Origin: Herbaspirillum rhizosphaerae
GTDB lineage: Bacteria > Pseudomonadota > Gammaproteobacteria > Burkholderiales > Burkholderiaceae_D
Assembly (NCBI RefSeq): GCF_001189965.1
Contig: NZ_LFLU01000003.1
Coordinates: 186,001-250,000, forward strand
DNA: 64,000 bases
Reading direction: 5' to 3'
How positions within the stretch are numbered: the first letter of the stretch is position 1; each line of letters opens with the position of its first letter. Below are positions 25,620 to 35,277 of this stretch, piece after piece. The position numbers were made by a program, and so were the translations under genes. Under the pieces are notes generated by a model. That model saw nothing but the letters and a program-made list of their open reading frames with translations. It was not told the origin of the DNA and ran no database searches.

Positions 25620-28229
25620 ATGAATACCGCAAACCGCAAACCTTTACCTGGCACCACGCTGGATTATTTCGACGCCCGTGCCGCGGTTGAATCGATCAAG
25701 CCAGGCGCCTGGAACACACTGCCTTATACCTCGCGCGTGCACGCAGAAAATCTGGTGCGCCGCTGCGATCCGGCCATCCTCGTCGATTGCCTGAAACAGA
25801 TCATCGAATGCAAGCGCGAGCTCGACTTCCCATGGTTCCCGGCCCGCGTGGTGTGTCACGACATCCTCGGCCAGACCGCACTGGTCGATCTCGCCGGCCT
25901 GCGCGACGCCATCGCCGACCAGGGCGGCGACCCGGCCAAGGTGAATCCGGTGGTGCCGGTGCAACTGATTGTCGATCACTCGCTGGCGGTGGAGTGCGGC
26001 GGCTTCGATCCGCAGGCGTTTGAAAAGAACCGCGCCATCGAAGATCGCCGCAACGAAGACCGCTTCCATTTCATCAACTGGACCAAGAAGGCGTTTGAAA
26101 ATATCAACGTCATCCAGCCCGGCAACGGCATCATGCACCAGATCAATCTGGAAAAAATGTCGCCGGTGATTCATAACGACAACGGCCTGGCCTATCCGGA
26201 TACTTGCGTCGGCACCGACAGCCACACGCCGCACGTCGACGCACTGGGCGTGATCGCCGTCGGCGTCGGCGGCCTCGAAGCCGAGAACGTCATGCTGGGC
26301 CGCGCATCGTGGATGCGGCTGCCGGAAATCATCGGCGTCGAACTCTCCGGCAAGCCGCAACCCGGCATCACCGCAACCGACGTCGTGCTGTCGCTGACCG
26401 AATTCCTGCGCAAGGAAAAAGTGGTCGGCGCTTACCTGGAGTTCCGCGGCGAGGGCGCTTCGGCCCTGACACTGGGCGACCGCGCCACGATCTCCAACAT
26501 GGCGCCGGAATACGGTGCGACTGCGGCGATGTTCTTCATCGACCAGCAAACCATCGATTACCTCAAGCTCACCGGGCGCGACGACGAGCAGGTCAAGCTG
26601 GTGGAGATCTATGCCAGGGAAGCAGGCCTGTGGGCCGACAGCCTGGCCTCCGCGCAGTACGAGCGCACGCTGAAGTTCGATCTGTCCACTGTGGTGCGCA
26701 CACTGGCCGGCCCATCCAATCCGCATCGCCGCCTGCCGGTGTCGACGCTGGCCGAGCGCGGCATCGCCGTCGATCTCGACAAGGCGCAAGCGCAGGAAGC
26801 CGAAGGCCTGATGCCCGACGGCGCGGTCATCATCGCTGCCATCACCAGCTGCACCAACACCAGCAATCCGCGCAACGTGATCGCCGCCGGGCTGCTGGCG
26901 CGCAATGCCAACAAGCTCGGCCTGACCCGCAAGCCGTGGGTCAAGTCGTCGCTGGCGCCGGGATCCAAGACCGTCGAGCTTTACCTCGACGAAGCCGGTC
27001 TGGGCACCGAGTTGGAAAAGCTGGGCTTCGGCATCGTCGCCTTTGCCTGCACCACCTGCAACGGCATGTCGGGTGCGCTCGATCCTGTCATCCAGAAAGA
27101 AATCGTCGACCGCGATCTGTACACGACAGCCGTGTTGTCCGGCAACCGCAACTTCGACGGACGCATCCATCCTTACGCCAAGCAAGCCTTCCTGGCGTCG
27201 CCGCCGCTGGTGGTGGCGTATGCGATCGCCGGCACCATCCGCTTCGACATCGAGAAGGATGTGCTGGCCGTGGTCGACGGCAAGGAAATCCGCCTCAAGG
27301 ATATCTGGCCTGCCGACGAAGAGATCGATGCCGTGGTCAAGTCCTCGGTCAAGCCGCAACAGTTCCGCAACGTCTATACGCCGATGTTCGCCGTGCAGGC
27401 CGACAACGGCGAGAAGGTCAGCCCGCTGTACGACTGGCGCGCGATGAGCACCTACATCCGCCGTCCGCCATACTGGGAAGGCGCGCTGGCAGGCGAGCGC
27501 ACCATGACCGGCATGCGCGCGCTGGCGGTGCTGCCGGACAACATCACCACCGACCACCTGTCTCCGTCCAACGCCATCCTGGCCGATTCCGCCGCCGGCG
27601 AATACCTGACCAAGATGGGCTTGCCGGAAGAAGACTTCAACTCGTACGCCACCCATCGCGGCGACCACCTGACGGCATTGCGCGCCACTTTCGCCAATCC
27701 GCAACTGGTCAACGAGATGGCGGTCGTCAACGGCGAAGTCAAGAAGGGTTCGCTGGCCCGCGTCGAGCCGGAAGGCCAGGTCATGCGCATGTGGGAAGCC
27801 ATTGAAACCTACATGAACCGCAAGCAGCCGCTGATCATCGTCGCCGGCGCCGACTACGGCCAGGGTTCGTCGCGCGACTGGGCGGCGAAAGGCGTACGTC
27901 TGGCGGGCGTGGAAGTGATCGCTGCCGAAGGCTTCGAGCGTATCCATCGCACCAACCTGATCGGGATGGGCGTGTTGCCGCTGGAGTTCAAACCGGGCGT
28001 GACGCGCAAGACGCTGGGCATCGACGGCACCGAAACCTTCGACGTGATCGGCAAGCGCACGCCGCGCGCCGATCTGACGCTGGTCATCACGCGCAAGAAC
28101 GGCGAGCGTGTCGAGGTGACGATGACTTGCCGTCTCGATACTGCGGAAGAAGTCTCGATCTATGAAGCCGGCGGCGTGCTGCAGCGTTTCGCGCAGGACT
28201 TCCTGGCGTCGACGGTCAAGGCCGCTTAA
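25620..28229 (+). CDS. acnD: Fe/S-dependent 2-methylcitrate dehydratase AcnD
   Basis: An 869-residue aconitase-family [4Fe-4S] enzyme that dehydrates 2-methylcitrate to 2-methylaconitate in bacteria that lack or bypass PrpD. The cluster cysteines are C411 (SCTNTSNPRN), C477 and C480 (ACTTCNGMSG). The C-terminal swivel domain carries GADYGQGSSRDWAAKGVRLAGV with the substrate-binding SSRDWA. Its dependence on PrpF, encoded next, is established for other species. It is a client for the isc system at the start of this window. Confidence 0.95.
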   Translation: MNTANRKPLPGTTLDYFDARAAVESIKPGAWNTLPYTSRVHAENLVRRCDPAILVDCLKQIIECKRELDFPWFPARVVCHDILGQTALVDLAGLRDAIADQGGDPAKVNPVVPVQLIVDHSLAVECGGFDPQAFEKNRAIEDRRNEDRFHFINWTKKAFENINVIQPGNGIMHQINLEKMSPVIHNDNGLAYPDTCVGTDSHTPHVDALGVIAVGVGGLEAENVMLGRASWMRLPEIIGVELSGKPQPGITATDVVLSLTEFLRKEKVVGAYLEFRGEGASALTLGDRATISNMAPEYGATAAMFFIDQQTIDYLKLTGRDDEQVKLVEIYAREAGLWADSLASAQYERTLKFDLSTVVRTLAGPSNPHRRLPVSTLAERGIAVDLDKAQAQEAEGLMPDGAVIIAAITSCTNTSNPRNVIAAGLLARNANKLGLTRKPWVKSSLAPGSKTVELYLDEAGLGTELEKLGFGIVAFACTTCNGMSGALDPVIQKEIVDRDLYTTAVLSGNRNFDGRIHPYAKQAFLASPPLVVAYAIAGTIRFDIEKDVLAVVDGKEIRLKDIWPADEEIDAVVKSSVKPQQFRNVYTPMFAVQADNGEKVSPLYDWRAMSTYIRRPPYWEGALAGERTMTGMRALAVLPDNITTDHLSPSNAILADSAAGEYLTKMGLPEEDFNSYATHRGDHLTALRATFANPQLVNEMAVVNGEVKKGSLARVEPEGQVMRMWEAIETYMNRKQPLIIVAGADYGQGSSRDWAAKGVRLAGVEVIAAEGFERIHRTNLIGMGVLPLEFKPGVTRKTLGIDGTETFDVIGKRTPRADLTLVITRKNGERVEVTMTCRLDTAEEVSIYEAGGVLQRFAQDFLASTVKAA

Positions 28230-28260
28230 TACTGGTGCTCAAGCAGACAGGACACATGAT

Positions 28261-29454
28261 ATGAACCACGTACCGCAAATCAAAATCCCCGCCACCTATA
28301 TCCGCGGCGGCACCAGCAAAGGCGTGTTCTTCCGCCTGCAGGACTTGCCGGCGTCCGCTCAGCAACCGGGCGCCGCGCGCGATGCCTTGCTGATGCGCGT
28401 CATCGGCAGCCCCGATCCTTACGGCAAGCAGATCGACGGCATGGGTGGAGCAACTTCCAGCACCAGCAAAACCGTCATCCTGTCCAAGTCCGGCCGTCCC
28501 GGTCACGATGTCGACTATCTGTTCGGCCAGGTGGCGATCGACAGCGCCTTCGTCGACTGGAGCGGCAACTGCGGCAACCTGTCGGCGGCAGTCGGTCCGT
28601 TCGCCATCAGCAACGGCCTGATCGATCCCGACCGCGTACCGATGAACGGCACCTGCACCGTGCGCATCTGGCAAGCCAACATCGGCAAGACCATCATCGC
28701 GCACGTGACCATCACCGACGGTCAGGTGCAGGAAACCGGCGACTTCGAACTCGACGGCGTGACCTTTCCGGCGGCGGAAGTGCAGCTGGAGTTTCTCGAC
28801 CCGGCGGATGAAGGCGAAGGAGATGCCGGCGGCTCGATGTTTCCCACCGGCAATCTGGTCGACGACCTGGAAGTGCCGGGTGTCGGCACCTTCAAGGCGA
28901 CCATGATCAATGCCGGCATCCCGGCGATTTTCCTGAACGCGGAAGACATCGGCTACACCGGCGCCGAACTGCAGGACGCCATCAACAGCGATCCGAAAGC
29001 GCTGGCGATGTTCGAGACCATCCGTGCCCACGGCGCGGTGCGCATGGGGCTGATCAAGCACGTCGATGAAGCCGCCAAACGCCAGCACACGCCCAAGGTG
29101 GCCTTCGTCGCCACCCCGCGCGACTATGTCGCCTCCAGCGGCAAGAAGGTCGCTGCCGGCGACGTCGACCTGCTGGTGCGCGCCATGTCCATGGGCAAGC
29201 TGCACCACGCCATGATGGGCACGGCGGCAGTGGCGATCGGGACGGCCGCGGCGGTTCCCGGCACGCTGGTCAATCTGGCGGCAGGCGGCGGCGAACGCAC
29301 GGCGGTGCGTTTCGGTCATCCCTCCGGCACCTTGCGTGTCGGCGCCGAGGCGAAACTGATCGACGGCGAGTGGAGCGTCACCAAAGCCATCATGAGCCGC
29401 AGTGCACGCGTGCTGATGGAAGGCTGGGTGCGGGTTCCCGGCGACGCGTTCTGA
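28261..29454 (+). CDS. prpF: 2-Methylaconitate cis-trans isomerase PrpF
   Basis: 397 residues of the PrpF family (diaminopimelate epimerase-like fold), which isomerises the AcnD product so it can be hydrated to 2-methylisocitrate. Characteristic stretches are IPATYIRGGTSKGVFF at the N-terminus, DGMGGATSSTSKTVILS near residue 60 and DWSGNCGNLSAAVGPFAI near residue 100. The start chosen is ATG 28261; the upstream in-frame extension overlaps acnD. It is the last gene of prpB-prpC-acnD-prpF. Confidence 0.95.
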   Translation: MNHVPQIKIPATYIRGGTSKGVFFRLQDLPASAQQPGAARDALLMRVIGSPDPYGKQIDGMGGATSSTSKTVILSKSGRPGHDVDYLFGQVAIDSAFVDWSGNCGNLSAAVGPFAISNGLIDPDRVPMNGTCTVRIWQANIGKTIIAHVTITDGQVQETGDFELDGVTFPAAEVQLEFLDPADEGEGDAGGSMFPTGNLVDDLEVPGVGTFKATMINAGIPAIFLNAEDIGYTGAELQDAINSDPKALAMFETIRAHGAVRMGLIKHVDEAAKRQHTPKVAFVATPRDYVASSGKKVAAGDVDLLVRAMSMGKLHHAMMGTAAVAIGTAAAVPGTLVNLAAGGGERTAVRFGHPSGTLRVGAEAKLIDGEWSVTKAIMSRSARVLMEGWVRVPGDAF

Positions 29455-29597
29455 TCGGCACTCGGAAATAGTCGGGGAAATGGCGGAAAACATGGTGCAT
29501 TTCAGTGGCGGGAAAACGAGATAAGGGAACGAAAGTTGGTAAGATGCCGTCCACATTCTCCTCATATTCTCTTTTTTCCCCCGCACTGGATTAAAAC

Positions 29598-29990
29598 ATG
29601 ACTTTCTTGCAACGCGCTTCTGTACTGACTGTATCCATCCTGCTTGCTGCCTGCGCTGAAACAGTGCCGCTGACCGAAACCAAGCCGGTGCCGGCGCCGC
29701 TGCAACCGGTTGCAGCAGCCGTCAATCCTGCCTGGGCCGGCCGGCTGGCGACAGGCTCCTTCTCCTGCGAAATGGGCAACAAGGTGGAAGTCAAAGTGGA
29801 CGCTTCCAACAATGTGAGCCTGGTGTGGAAGGGCAGCACCTACAAGATGACGCCGGTATCGACCTCCACCGGCGCGCTGCGTTTTGAAGACAAGGGCGAC
29901 GGCCTGGTCTGGATACAGATCCCGTCGAAATCGATGTTACTCAATTCGAAGATCGGCCAGCAGTTGGCGAACGATTGCAAGACGCGCTGA
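29598..29990 (+). CDS. MliC-like lipoprotein (putative lysozyme inhibitor)
   Basis: A 130-residue lipoprotein: the signal SVLTVSILLAACAE has a lipobox LLAAC with lipidated C19, followed by a Pro/Ala-rich linker. The C-terminal domain (GSFSCEMGNKVEVKVD, SLVWKGSTYKM, STSTGALRFEDKGDGLVW, QLANDC) resembles the membrane-bound inhibitor of c-type lysozyme (MliC) fold, including the paired cysteines and the TGALRFED segment that corresponds to the S-G-A inhibitory loop. The family assignment is by eye; other small lipoproteins are possible. It sits between prpF and a terminator, probably with its own promoter. Confidence 0.65.
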   Translation: MTFLQRASVLTVSILLAACAETVPLTETKPVPAPLQPVAAAVNPAWAGRLATGSFSCEMGNKVEVKVDASNNVSLVWKGSTYKMTPVSTSTGALRFEDKGDGLVWIQIPSKSMLLNSKIGQQLANDCKTR

Positions 29991-30000
29991 TCGCAGAATC

Positions 30001-30030
30001 AAAAAAAGGATGCCGCGGCATCCTTTTTTT
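30001..30030. terminator. Bidirectional terminator between the MliC-like gene and the MCP gene
   Basis: The block 30001-30030 is perfectly palindromic, with A7 on the left, T7 on the right and a GGATGCC/GGCATCC core, so it forms a strong symmetrical hairpin between two converging genes. Confidence 0.9.
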
Positions 30031-30110
30031 ATACATCTTGCCGATGTTCATTGCGGCAATGAACATCATCGCTTGCGCTCTCCTCGCATACGCGGTTGAA
30101 CCTGGCGAAA

Positions 30111-31850
30111 TTAAAACTGTTCCCAGTCGCCGGTAGTGGCCGTGACCTGGTTGCTGCTGATCCCGGCGACGGCGAGCGCCGGTCTGGCTTTGACTGGTGC
30201 CGGTCGCCTGGCGGTTTGGGCCGGCCGCAGCCGGGCTGCCGGAGGGCTGCTCTCAACATGAGGCGACGTGCTTGTCGCCACTTCCTGACCGAGCTTGAAA
30301 ATCTGGACGACGTTAATCAGCTTGTCGGCCTGTTCGCGCAGCGATTGAGATGCCGCTGCCGCTTGCTCCACCAGCGCCGCATTTTGTTGCGTACCTTCAT
30401 CGAGCTGTGTGATCGCCTGATTGATTTGCTGGATGCCGGCAGTTTGCTCATGGCTGGCGCTGCTGATTTCGCTGATGATGGTGGCCACGCCGGCTATGCT
30501 CGCCACGATATCGGACATGGTGCTGCCGGCCTGATCCACCAATTTCGTTCCCTGATCCACTTTCTGCACGGAGTCGTCGATGAGCTGCTTGATTTCCTTG
30601 GCCGCGCCGGCGGATCGTTGCGCCAGCGTCCGCACCTCCGATGCGACGACGGCAAAACCGCGGCCTTGTTCGCCAGCACGGGCGGCTTCGACTGCGGCAT
30701 TGAGTGCGAGAATATTGGTTTGAAAAGCGATGCCGTCGATGACGCTGATAATGTCGACGATCCTCTTCGAAGAATCGTTGATCGATCCCATGGTCTCGAT
30801 GACTTCCGTGACGACGCTGCCGCCTTTGCTTGCAATTTCAGAGGCCGACACGGCGAGTTGATTGGCCTGATGGGCATTGGCGGAATTCTGTTTGACCGTC
30901 GTGGTCAGTTCCACCATCGATGCCGATGTTTGTTCGAGCGCGCTGGCTTGTGCTTCGGTGCGTGACGACAAATCCATGTTGCCGCTGGCAATTTCTCCGG
31001 CTGCCGTGGCGATGGTGTCTGTGCCGGCGCGAATCTGGCCCACGACGTCGGCCAGATTGTCGCGCATCTTGCGGATAGAGAACAGCAGGCTCGTCTTGTC
31101 GCCATCTTTTGTCGTCACATGGACAGCCAGATCTCCATTCGCAATTCTCTCGGCGATTTGGGCGGTGTAGGTCGGTTCTCCACCGAGCGCGCGCAGCAGC
31201 TTGCGGGTAATCACGACGCCGATTGCACTGCCGATGACAAGGGCGGCAAGCAATGATCCGAACAGCAGAAACTGCGCCGAATCGTAAGTATGATCGACGG
31301 TCTGTATGCCGTTGTTGATCTGCGATTGCTCGAAGCGGATGAAGTCTTTCCATGCATTGATATATGCCGTCTGCAGATCATTCGTCTCGGTAAACATGAG
31401 CAGCAAGGCTTTTTCATTCTGTCCCTGGGCTTTGAGCTGCAATACTTGCTTGCGGCTTTCACCATAGGCCGCACGTCGTTCCTTGACTTTGCCGATCAGT
31501 GTTTTTTCGGCATCGTCGAGCGTCATGCTTTCCAGTTTTTTGACGTTTTCGTTGACCGATTTGACCGTGTCATCGAGACGGGCATGCGCGTTCTCCAGCG
31601 CTTTCGTGGAGGCGTTGGCGTTGCCTTCCGCTGTGACGATGAAGGAAAACGCACGGGCATAATCGTAGGCGTCCTGAATGTTCTGGTACGCGATATTCGA
31701 TTTCGGCCAGATTTCGTCAGTCAGTACGTTGAAGCTGTTCATCATCGAGCGCTGGGCGCTGACGCTGCAGGTGGCAATGACCGCCGACATCAGCAGGACG
31801 AAGCCGAAACCCAAGGCCAGCCGGACGCCGATTTTCATATTGTTGAACAT
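30111..31850 (-). CDS. Methyl-accepting chemotaxis protein
   Basis: A 579-residue chemoreceptor. An N-terminal membrane helix ([24 protein letters not shown]) leads to a periplasmic four-helix-bundle-type sensor (about 35-190), a second membrane helix ([22 protein letters not shown]), HAMP ([21 protein letters not shown]) and the signalling domain with the hairpin tip [37 protein letters not shown]. The C-terminal pentapeptide WEQF-type tail can tether CheR. ATG 31850 is used since AAGGA lies just upstream. It is located between prpF and prpE, which may point to sensing of a short organic acid, but the ligand is unknown. Confidence 0.93.
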   Translation of the reverse strand: MFNNMKIGVRLALGFGFVLLMSAVIATCSVSAQRSMMNSFNVLTDEIWPKSNIAYQNIQDAYDYARAFSFIVTAEGNANASTKALENAHARLDDTVKSVNENVKKLESMTLDDAEKTLIGKVKERRAAYGESRKQVLQLKAQGQNEKALLLMFTETNDLQTAYINAWKDFIRFEQSQINNGIQTVDHTYDSAQFLLFGSLLAALVIGSAIGVVITRKLLRALGGEPTYTAQIAERIANGDLAVHVTTKDGDKTSLLFSIRKMRDNLADVVGQIRAGTDTIATAAGEIASGNMDLSSRTEAQASALEQTSASMVELTTTVKQNSANAHQANQLAVSASEIASKGGSVVTEVIETMGSINDSSKRIVDIISVIDGIAFQTNILALNAAVEAARAGEQGRGFAVVASEVRTLAQRSAGAAKEIKQLIDDSVQKVDQGTKLVDQAGSTMSDIVASIAGVATIISEISSASHEQTAGIQQINQAITQLDEGTQQNAALVEQAAAASQSLREQADKLINVVQIFKLGQEVATSTSPHVESSPPAARLRPAQTARRPAPVKARPALAVAGISSNQVTATTGDWEQF

Positions 31851-32473
31851 GTTGTTTTTCCTTGAAAAATAGAGATCGTTTTCGGTAGGCATGAGGAGCG
31901 ACAACAATCTTCTGTTGTCTACCGAACGTTTTCAGCTGCCGTCGTTTTGGCGAGGGCAGCGTATTTCTCGAGGAAATGACATGAGCGAGGAAAAGCTTAA
32001 GCAGGTGACGGCGCGACTGATTCGTCGTCCCCGCTTTTTGTATGGATGGTACTCGTGCGCTGTTTGAATATTGTCAACATGGATCAAGAGTTGAAATATA
32101 CGTAGTATGCACAGCACATATATAGCAGAGCCCTGAGGCTGCAACAACGAAATCTCGCACAAAGCGGAAGGTGACTCGCGTCATCAGTCGTACTTTCGCA
32201 ACGTAGGGTTGCTGTGGGGGAAATGATGACATTTTGATTACGAGAATTAGGCAATGCCGCAGTCGACATCGTTTGCGCCTCGTACATCGATCCGCAGAAG
32301 CTTGCCGTTCCGATTCGCCGGATTCTCTCTGTGCCGGCATGAGAATGACACGCTTGAGTTAAGGTGAGTGTAAGCAAGCTCTGGCACATTGAGGATGCAC
32401 AACAACTTATAAATAGCAGTCAAAAGATGCCGTGCCGATATCCATAAGCATCCGACTGCCATGAGGAGACATC
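31851..32473. other. Divergent intergenic region between MCP and prpE
   Basis: About 620 bp without a convincing gene. Close to the MCP start lies a nested inverted repeat: TTCGGTAG (31881-31888) pairs with CTACCGAA (31919-31926), enclosing GACAACA (31900-31906) and TGTTGTC (31913-31919). The rest has lower GC than the neighbours. A prpE promoter must lie here, but I could not place one with confidence. Confidence 0.55.
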
Positions 32474-34372
32474 ATGAATTTCGCATCGTTTTACCAGCAG
32501 TCCGTCGACGATCCCGATACCTTCTGGGCCGGCGAGGCCCGGCGCGTCGACTGGCATACGCCATTCGGAAAAACCCTCGACTATTCGCGGCCACCATTTG
32601 CGCGCTGGTTTGTCGGCGGCGCGACCAATCTGTGCCACAACGCCATCGACCGGCATCTCGCGCAGCGCGGCGATCAGGCGGCGTTGATTGCCGTCTCGAC
32701 GGAAACCGATACAGAGAAAACCTATACCTTCCGCGAGCTGCACCGCGAAGTCAGCGCCATGGCCGCGACCATGCAAACGCTGGGCGTGCAGCGCGGCGAT
32801 CGCGTTCTGATCTACATGCCGATGATCGCTGAAGCGGTATTTGCCATGCTGGCGTGCGCGCGTATCGGCGCCGTGCATTCGGTGGTGTTCGGCGGCTTCG
32901 CCTCCAACAGCCTGGCGACGCGTATCGACGATGCGCAGCCGACGCTGATCGTCTCCGCCGATGCCGGTTCGCGCGGCGGTAAAGTGGTGCCTTACAAAGG
33001 CTTGCTCGACGAAGCCATCCGGCTGGCGCAACACAAGCCGGCGCACGTCCTGCTGGCGGATCGCGGCCTGGCGGCGATGGCGCGTACCGATGGCCGGGAC
33101 GTCGACTACGCCTCGGCACGGGCGCAGCATCTCGACAAGCAAGTCCCTGTGGTGTGGCTGGAATCGAACGAGCCGTCCTACATCCTGTACACCTCCGGCA
33201 CCACCGGCAAGCCGAAAGGCGTGCAGCGCGACGTCGGCGGCTACGCGGTGGCGCTGACGGCGTCCATGCAGCATGTGTTTTGCGGCAATCCGGGCGAGAC
33301 CTATTTCTGCACCTCCGACATCGGCTGGGTGGTCGGTCACTCTTACATCGTCTATGGGCCGCTGATGGCGGGCATGGCGACGATCCTCTATGAAGGACTG
33401 CCGGTATTGCCCAAAGAAACGCCGGACGCCGGCATCTGGTGGAGCCTGGTGGAAAAGTACAAGGTCACGCGCATGTTTTCTTCGCCGACGGCGATCCGCG
33501 TGCTGAAGAAGCACCCGCCGGAATTCATGAGCCGATACGACCTGTCCTCGCTCAAGAGTTTGTACCTCGCGGGCGAACCGCTGGACGAGACGACCTCGAA
33601 CTGGATTTCCACTGCGCTGGGGGTGCCGGTCATCGACAACTATTGGCAGACCGAAAGCGGCTGGCCCATTTTGTCGATCGCCAAAGGCGTCGACGACAAG
33701 CCCACGCGGCTGGGCAGCCCGGGCGTGCCGCTGTACGGCTACAAGATGCACATCATGAACGAATCCACCGGCGAGCTGTGCGGCCCCAACGAGAAGGGCG
33801 TGGTGGTGATCGAAGGACCGCTGCCGCCGGGTTGCATGCAGACCGTGTATCGCGACGATGCGCGTTTCGTGCATACCTACTGGTCCAATTTCAGCACGCC
33901 GGTGTATTCGACCTTCGACTGGGGCATTCGCGATGAGGACGGCTATTACTTCATCCTCGGGCGCACCGACGACGTGATCAATGTCGCCGGCCATCGCCTC
34001 GGCACGCGCGAAATCGAAGAGAGTATTTCGAGTCATACCAACGTCTCGGAAGTGGCCGTGGTCGGCGTCGAGGACAAGCTCAAAGGCCAGGTCGCCATCG
34101 CCTTCGTGATCCCGAAGAAAGCCGACGGCATTGCCACGCCGGAAGGCCGGCAAGCGCTGGAAGCGGAAATCATGCGCGTGGTCGACAAGCAGATCGGCGC
34201 CGTCGGCCGGCCGTCGCGCGTGCACTTCGTCAGCCTGCTGCCGAAGACGCGTTCCGGCAAGCTGCTGCGTCGTTCCATCCAGGCAATTTGCGAAGGCCGC
34301 GATCCGGGCGACCTGACGACGATCGAGGATCCGGGTTCCTTGCAGCAGATCAAGGCTGCTTTGCTGGGTTAA
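32474..34372 (+). CDS. prpE: Propionyl-CoA synthetase (propionate-CoA ligase)
   Basis: A 632-residue acyl-adenylate-forming enzyme that activates propionate with ATP and CoA and feeds PrpC. Motifs: IYMPMIAEAVFAMLACARIGAVHSVVFGGF, the P-loop-like YTSGTTGKPKGVQRD, the adenylation motif DNYWQTESGWP, GRTDDVINVAGHRLGTREIEE, and the C-terminal TRSGKLLRRS in which K596 is the lysine expected to be acetylated or propionylated. The N-terminus FYQQSVDDPDTFWAGEARRVDWHTPF favours PrpE over acetyl-CoA synthetase. It is detached from the prpB operon by the lipoprotein and MCP genes. Confidence 0.93.
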   Translation: MNFASFYQQSVDDPDTFWAGEARRVDWHTPFGKTLDYSRPPFARWFVGGATNLCHNAIDRHLAQRGDQAALIAVSTETDTEKTYTFRELHREVSAMAATMQTLGVQRGDRVLIYMPMIAEAVFAMLACARIGAVHSVVFGGFASNSLATRIDDAQPTLIVSADAGSRGGKVVPYKGLLDEAIRLAQHKPAHVLLADRGLAAMARTDGRDVDYASARAQHLDKQVPVVWLESNEPSYILYTSGTTGKPKGVQRDVGGYAVALTASMQHVFCGNPGETYFCTSDIGWVVGHSYIVYGPLMAGMATILYEGLPVLPKETPDAGIWWSLVEKYKVTRMFSSPTAIRVLKKHPPEFMSRYDLSSLKSLYLAGEPLDETTSNWISTALGVPVIDNYWQTESGWPILSIAKGVDDKPTRLGSPGVPLYGYKMHIMNESTGELCGPNEKGVVVIEGPLPPGCMQTVYRDDARFVHTYWSNFSTPVYSTFDWGIRDEDGYYFILGRTDDVINVAGHRLGTREIEESISSHTNVSEVAVVGVEDKLKGQVAIAFVIPKKADGIATPEGRQALEAEIMRVVDKQIGAVGRPSRVHFVSLLPKTRSGKLLRRSIQAICEGRDPGDLTTIEDPGSLQQIKAALLG

Positions 34373-34381
34373 GGCGGAACG

Positions 34382-34417
34382 GGCGTCCGGCGAATTTTCC
34401 TGAATGCGCCGGACGCC
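34382..34417 (+). terminator. Inverted repeat after prpE (possible terminator)
   Basis: GGCGTCCGGCG (34382-34392) and CGCCGGACGCC (34407-34417) are perfect 11-bp complements around 14 nt, starting 10 bp after the prpE stop. No T-run follows, so termination strength is uncertain. Confidence 0.5.
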
Positions 34418-34468
34418 TGCAATTTGGTTACACTACGTGTTATCAAATTTTCCTCCTCGCTATCTTCC

Positions 34469-34960
34469 ATGAGCTTTTCGATTCGCCCGGCGACTGTCGC
34501 CGATGCCGCCGCCATTTGTGAAATTTACAACTACTACGTCCTGAACACCGTCATCAGCTTTGAGCTGGAAGCCGTCCCGGTCACCGAGATGGAAGGCCGC
34601 ATCACCGAGATATCCTCGCAATTTCCCTGGTTGGTGTATGAAGAAGAGGGGCGTATCCTTGGTTATGCCTATGCCGCCAAATGGAAGGTGCGCAAGGCGT
34701 ATCAGCATTCGGTCGAGAGTTCGGTCTACATGGCGCAGGGTAGCGGCGGCAAGGGTATCGGCTCCAGGCTGTATGGCGCCTTGTTCACGCAACTGAAGGC
34801 GCTCGGCGTGCATGCGGTGATGGGCGGCATTGCCTTGCCGAATGCGGGCAGCATCGCTTTGCACGAGAAGATGGGCTTCGTCAAAGTCGCGCACTTCGCC
34901 GAGGTCGGCAAGAAGCACGATCAATGGATCGATGTCGCCTACTGGCAACTGATCCTGTAA
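34469..34960 (+). CDS. GNAT family N-acetyltransferase (phosphinothricin acetyltransferase type)
   Basis: A 163-residue GCN5-type acetyltransferase of the PAT/Bar branch. The N-terminus FSIRPATVADAAAICEIYNYYVLNTVISFE is typical, YAYAAKWKVRKAYQHSVESSVYM is the core strand region, and GSGGKGIGSRLYGALF is the acetyl-CoA pyrophosphate loop. Substrates of such proteins include amino-acid analogues such as phosphinothricin or methionine sulfoximine; the natural one here is unknown. ATG 34469 is preferred over an upstream in-frame start that lacks family similarity. The following small gene is 12 bp away. Confidence 0.88.
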   Translation: MSFSIRPATVADAAAICEIYNYYVLNTVISFELEAVPVTEMEGRITEISSQFPWLVYEEEGRILGYAYAAKWKVRKAYQHSVESSVYMAQGSGGKGIGSRLYGALFTQLKALGVHAVMGGIALPNAGSIALHEKMGFVKVAHFAEVGKKHDQWIDVAYWQLIL

Positions 34961-34972
34961 GGAGGAGGCAGC

Positions 34973-35236
34973 ATGAGATCCACCAGAGCCACCGGCGCCA
35001 TCGAGCGCCTGAACACGCGTGCGGAAACCAAGCAATATTCCATGGTGCGCACGTCGAGCGAATTGTTTTTTCTGGTGCAGCGCGTTGCCGGCAACCCGGT
35101 CGAAAAACTCAGCGAACCCTTGCCGCTCGATGAATTCGTGGCCTTCGTCAATGCCTACGGCCCGCAAAAGCCGAAGCGCATCAGCAAGCTCGATACCGCA
35201 TTCGAAAAACAATTGGTCAAGAAGGACAAGGAATAA
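34973..35236 (+). CDS. Small protein of unknown function
   Basis: An 87-residue basic protein without signal peptide or membrane segment (MRSTRATGAIERLNTRAETKQY, RTSSELFFLVQRVAGNPV, PLDEFVAFVNAYGPQKPKR). I do not recognise the family. Support for it being real: a very strong ribosome binding site AAGGAGGAGG (34960-34969), 12-bp coupling to the GNAT gene and normal codon composition. The DEFVAFVNAYGPQKPKRISKL segment looks like a conserved helical motif; function unknown. Confidence 0.7.
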   Translation: MRSTRATGAIERLNTRAETKQYSMVRTSSELFFLVQRVAGNPVEKLSEPLPLDEFVAFVNAYGPQKPKRISKLDTAFEKQLVKKDKE

Positions 35237-35277
35237 GGTCGCAGCAAGGCAGTAAAACAGCGTTGGCAGGAGCACTC

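Noticed and set aside
25644-27947. 767-codon minus-strand frame opposite acnD
   Set aside because: Antisense shadow in high-GC coding sequence; acnD shows intact catalytic motifs on the other strand.
32382-32398. TGGCAC followed by TGC upstream of prpE, resembling a sigma54 promoter
   Set aside because: The GG-to-GC offset is 14 bp instead of 12, which is not tolerated by sigma54 promoters.
32084-32462. Several small minus-strand frames between the MCP gene and prpE
   Set aside because: Mutually overlapping, no ribosome binding sites and no family resemblance.
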